Shown here piece by piece: positions 63,772 through 64,000 of a stretch of 64,000 nucleotides of DNA (within the stretch, counting starts at the first letter, position 1; every line of letters starts with the position of its first letter). Below the pieces are notes generated by a model. The model was not told where the DNA came from, did not search any database, and worked only from the letters and a program-made list of their open reading frames with translations. Source of the DNA: Bacteroidales bacterium (GTDB taxonomy: Bacteria > Bacteroidota > Bacteroidia > Bacteroidales > F082); the NCBI GenBank assembly GCA_016936355.1, contig JAFGYB010000001.1, positions 1-64,000 of the forward strand, written 5' to 3'. A program made the position numbers and the translations under genes.

Positions 63772-64000
63772 ATGAAGGAACTTCTTATATACATTCCTAA
63801 GGAAACAAACCGTGTCCGGTATGTTCTCAGGCTTGTTTTTTTTGATTTATTGAAGGTTTCCTACAGTCTCACAACCGATCTGGATTCTTTTCAGTCTGCT
63901 GATCAACCAAAAATGATGTATGGGAACAAGGCGCATACCGATGATTTGTTTTTTAAATCGTCGGGGTTGCTCTTTGAAAGAGGAGTGAAGACTGTTGATA
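63772..64000 (+). CDS. Partial gene: DUF7033/polysaccharide-deacetylase-family-like N-terminus
   Basis: An open frame starts at ATG 63772 and runs past the window edge (76 codons seen). The protein begins MKELLIYIPKETNRVRYVLR and continues through FFDLLKVSYSLTTDLDSFQ and FKSSGLLFERG. This resembles, from memory, the N-terminal DUF7033 region of Bacteroidetes polysaccharide-deacetylase-like proteins (LLIYT-K-T-R--Y-L), but the catalytic part is not in the window. It is a same-strand neighbour of the exported protein at 62883. Confidence 0.65.
   Translation, partial: MKELLIYIPKETNRVRYVLRLVFFDLLKVSYSLTTDLDSFQSADQPKMMYGNKAHTDDLFFKSSGLLFERGVKTVD

Overview
The window looks like a contiguous piece of a Bacteroidota (most likely Bacteroidales) chromosome. 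The signs are: the Bacteroidetes-type promoter box TAnnTTTG upstream of many genes, a near absence of Shine-Dalgarno sequences, a FeoA-FeoB fusion, SusC-like TonB receptors with a carboxypeptidase-regulatory-like N-terminus, DUF3078 and DUF5063 proteins, and a ParC of the Bacteroidetes type. The gene set (FeoAB, flavodiiron protein, arginine deiminase, Rex, an atypical thioredoxin reductase pair) suits an anaerobe or facultative anaerobe. I cannot name a genus. There is no phage, insertion sequence, integrase or CRISPR array; this is mostly core genome.

Layout. 1-4.3 kb: two tRNAs with a terminator, an Asp/Glu-type racemase coupled to a helical-GNAT fusion, a DsrE-like lipoprotein, a VOC protein and a TPR protein. 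4.3-7 kb: rpe-tkt (pentose phosphate). 7-11.8 kb: an SDR, then a minus-strand operon prolyl-tRNA deacylase-arginine deiminase-ligA. 11.9-18.6 kb: uvrA divergent from an ECF sigma factor, a small gene, nth, bcp-recA and an orphan Hpt protein. 18.7-26.8 kb: feoAB, DUF5063, then a nucleotide-sugar block (ugd, uxs, rmlD-like, phosphosugar mutase). 26.9-32.3 kb: DUF3078 barrel, S9 peptidase, secreted clan GH-A glycosidase. 32.5-39.2 kb: NicO-type metal transporter, rex, dinB divergent from a LexA-like XRE/S24 regulator and a DnaQ-Cho nuclease, SulP transporter. 39.3-47.6 kb: tRNA-Ser, C1 peptidase, SDR, acidic protein, uvrB, a large protein of unknown function, a stand-alone archaeal-type ThrRS editing domain, a nucleotide pyrophosphatase. 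47.7-53.4 kb: two related TonB-dependent receptors, the second behind an FMN riboswitch. 53.4-64 kb: DUF819 permease, atypical trxB/trx, SMUG2-like glycosylase, gdhA, parC, flavodiiron protein, a secreted unknown and the start of a DUF7033/deacetylase-like gene cut by the window edge.

How the parts fit. Eight DNA-repair genes (ligA, uvrA, nth, recA, dinB, dnaQ-cho, uvrB, SMUG2-like) lie here. The dinB/XRE-S24/DnaQ-Cho trio shares one 21-bp dyad that overlaps both divergent -7 boxes, so it reads as a self-contained, LexA-like damage-response switch. The most striking regulatory element is a full FMN riboswitch with its own promoter (minus strand, 53217-53386) in front of an outer-membrane TonB-dependent receptor. 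This predicts a flavin-specific TonB receptor. A perfect 20-bp palindrome just before feoAB is a candidate iron-responsive operator. Two trans-editing factors (ProX-like and ThrRS-ED-like) point to tRNA quality control. The atypical thioredoxin reductase lacks the usual NADPH-phosphate-binding arginines and is paired with a thioredoxin that lacks a CxxC site.
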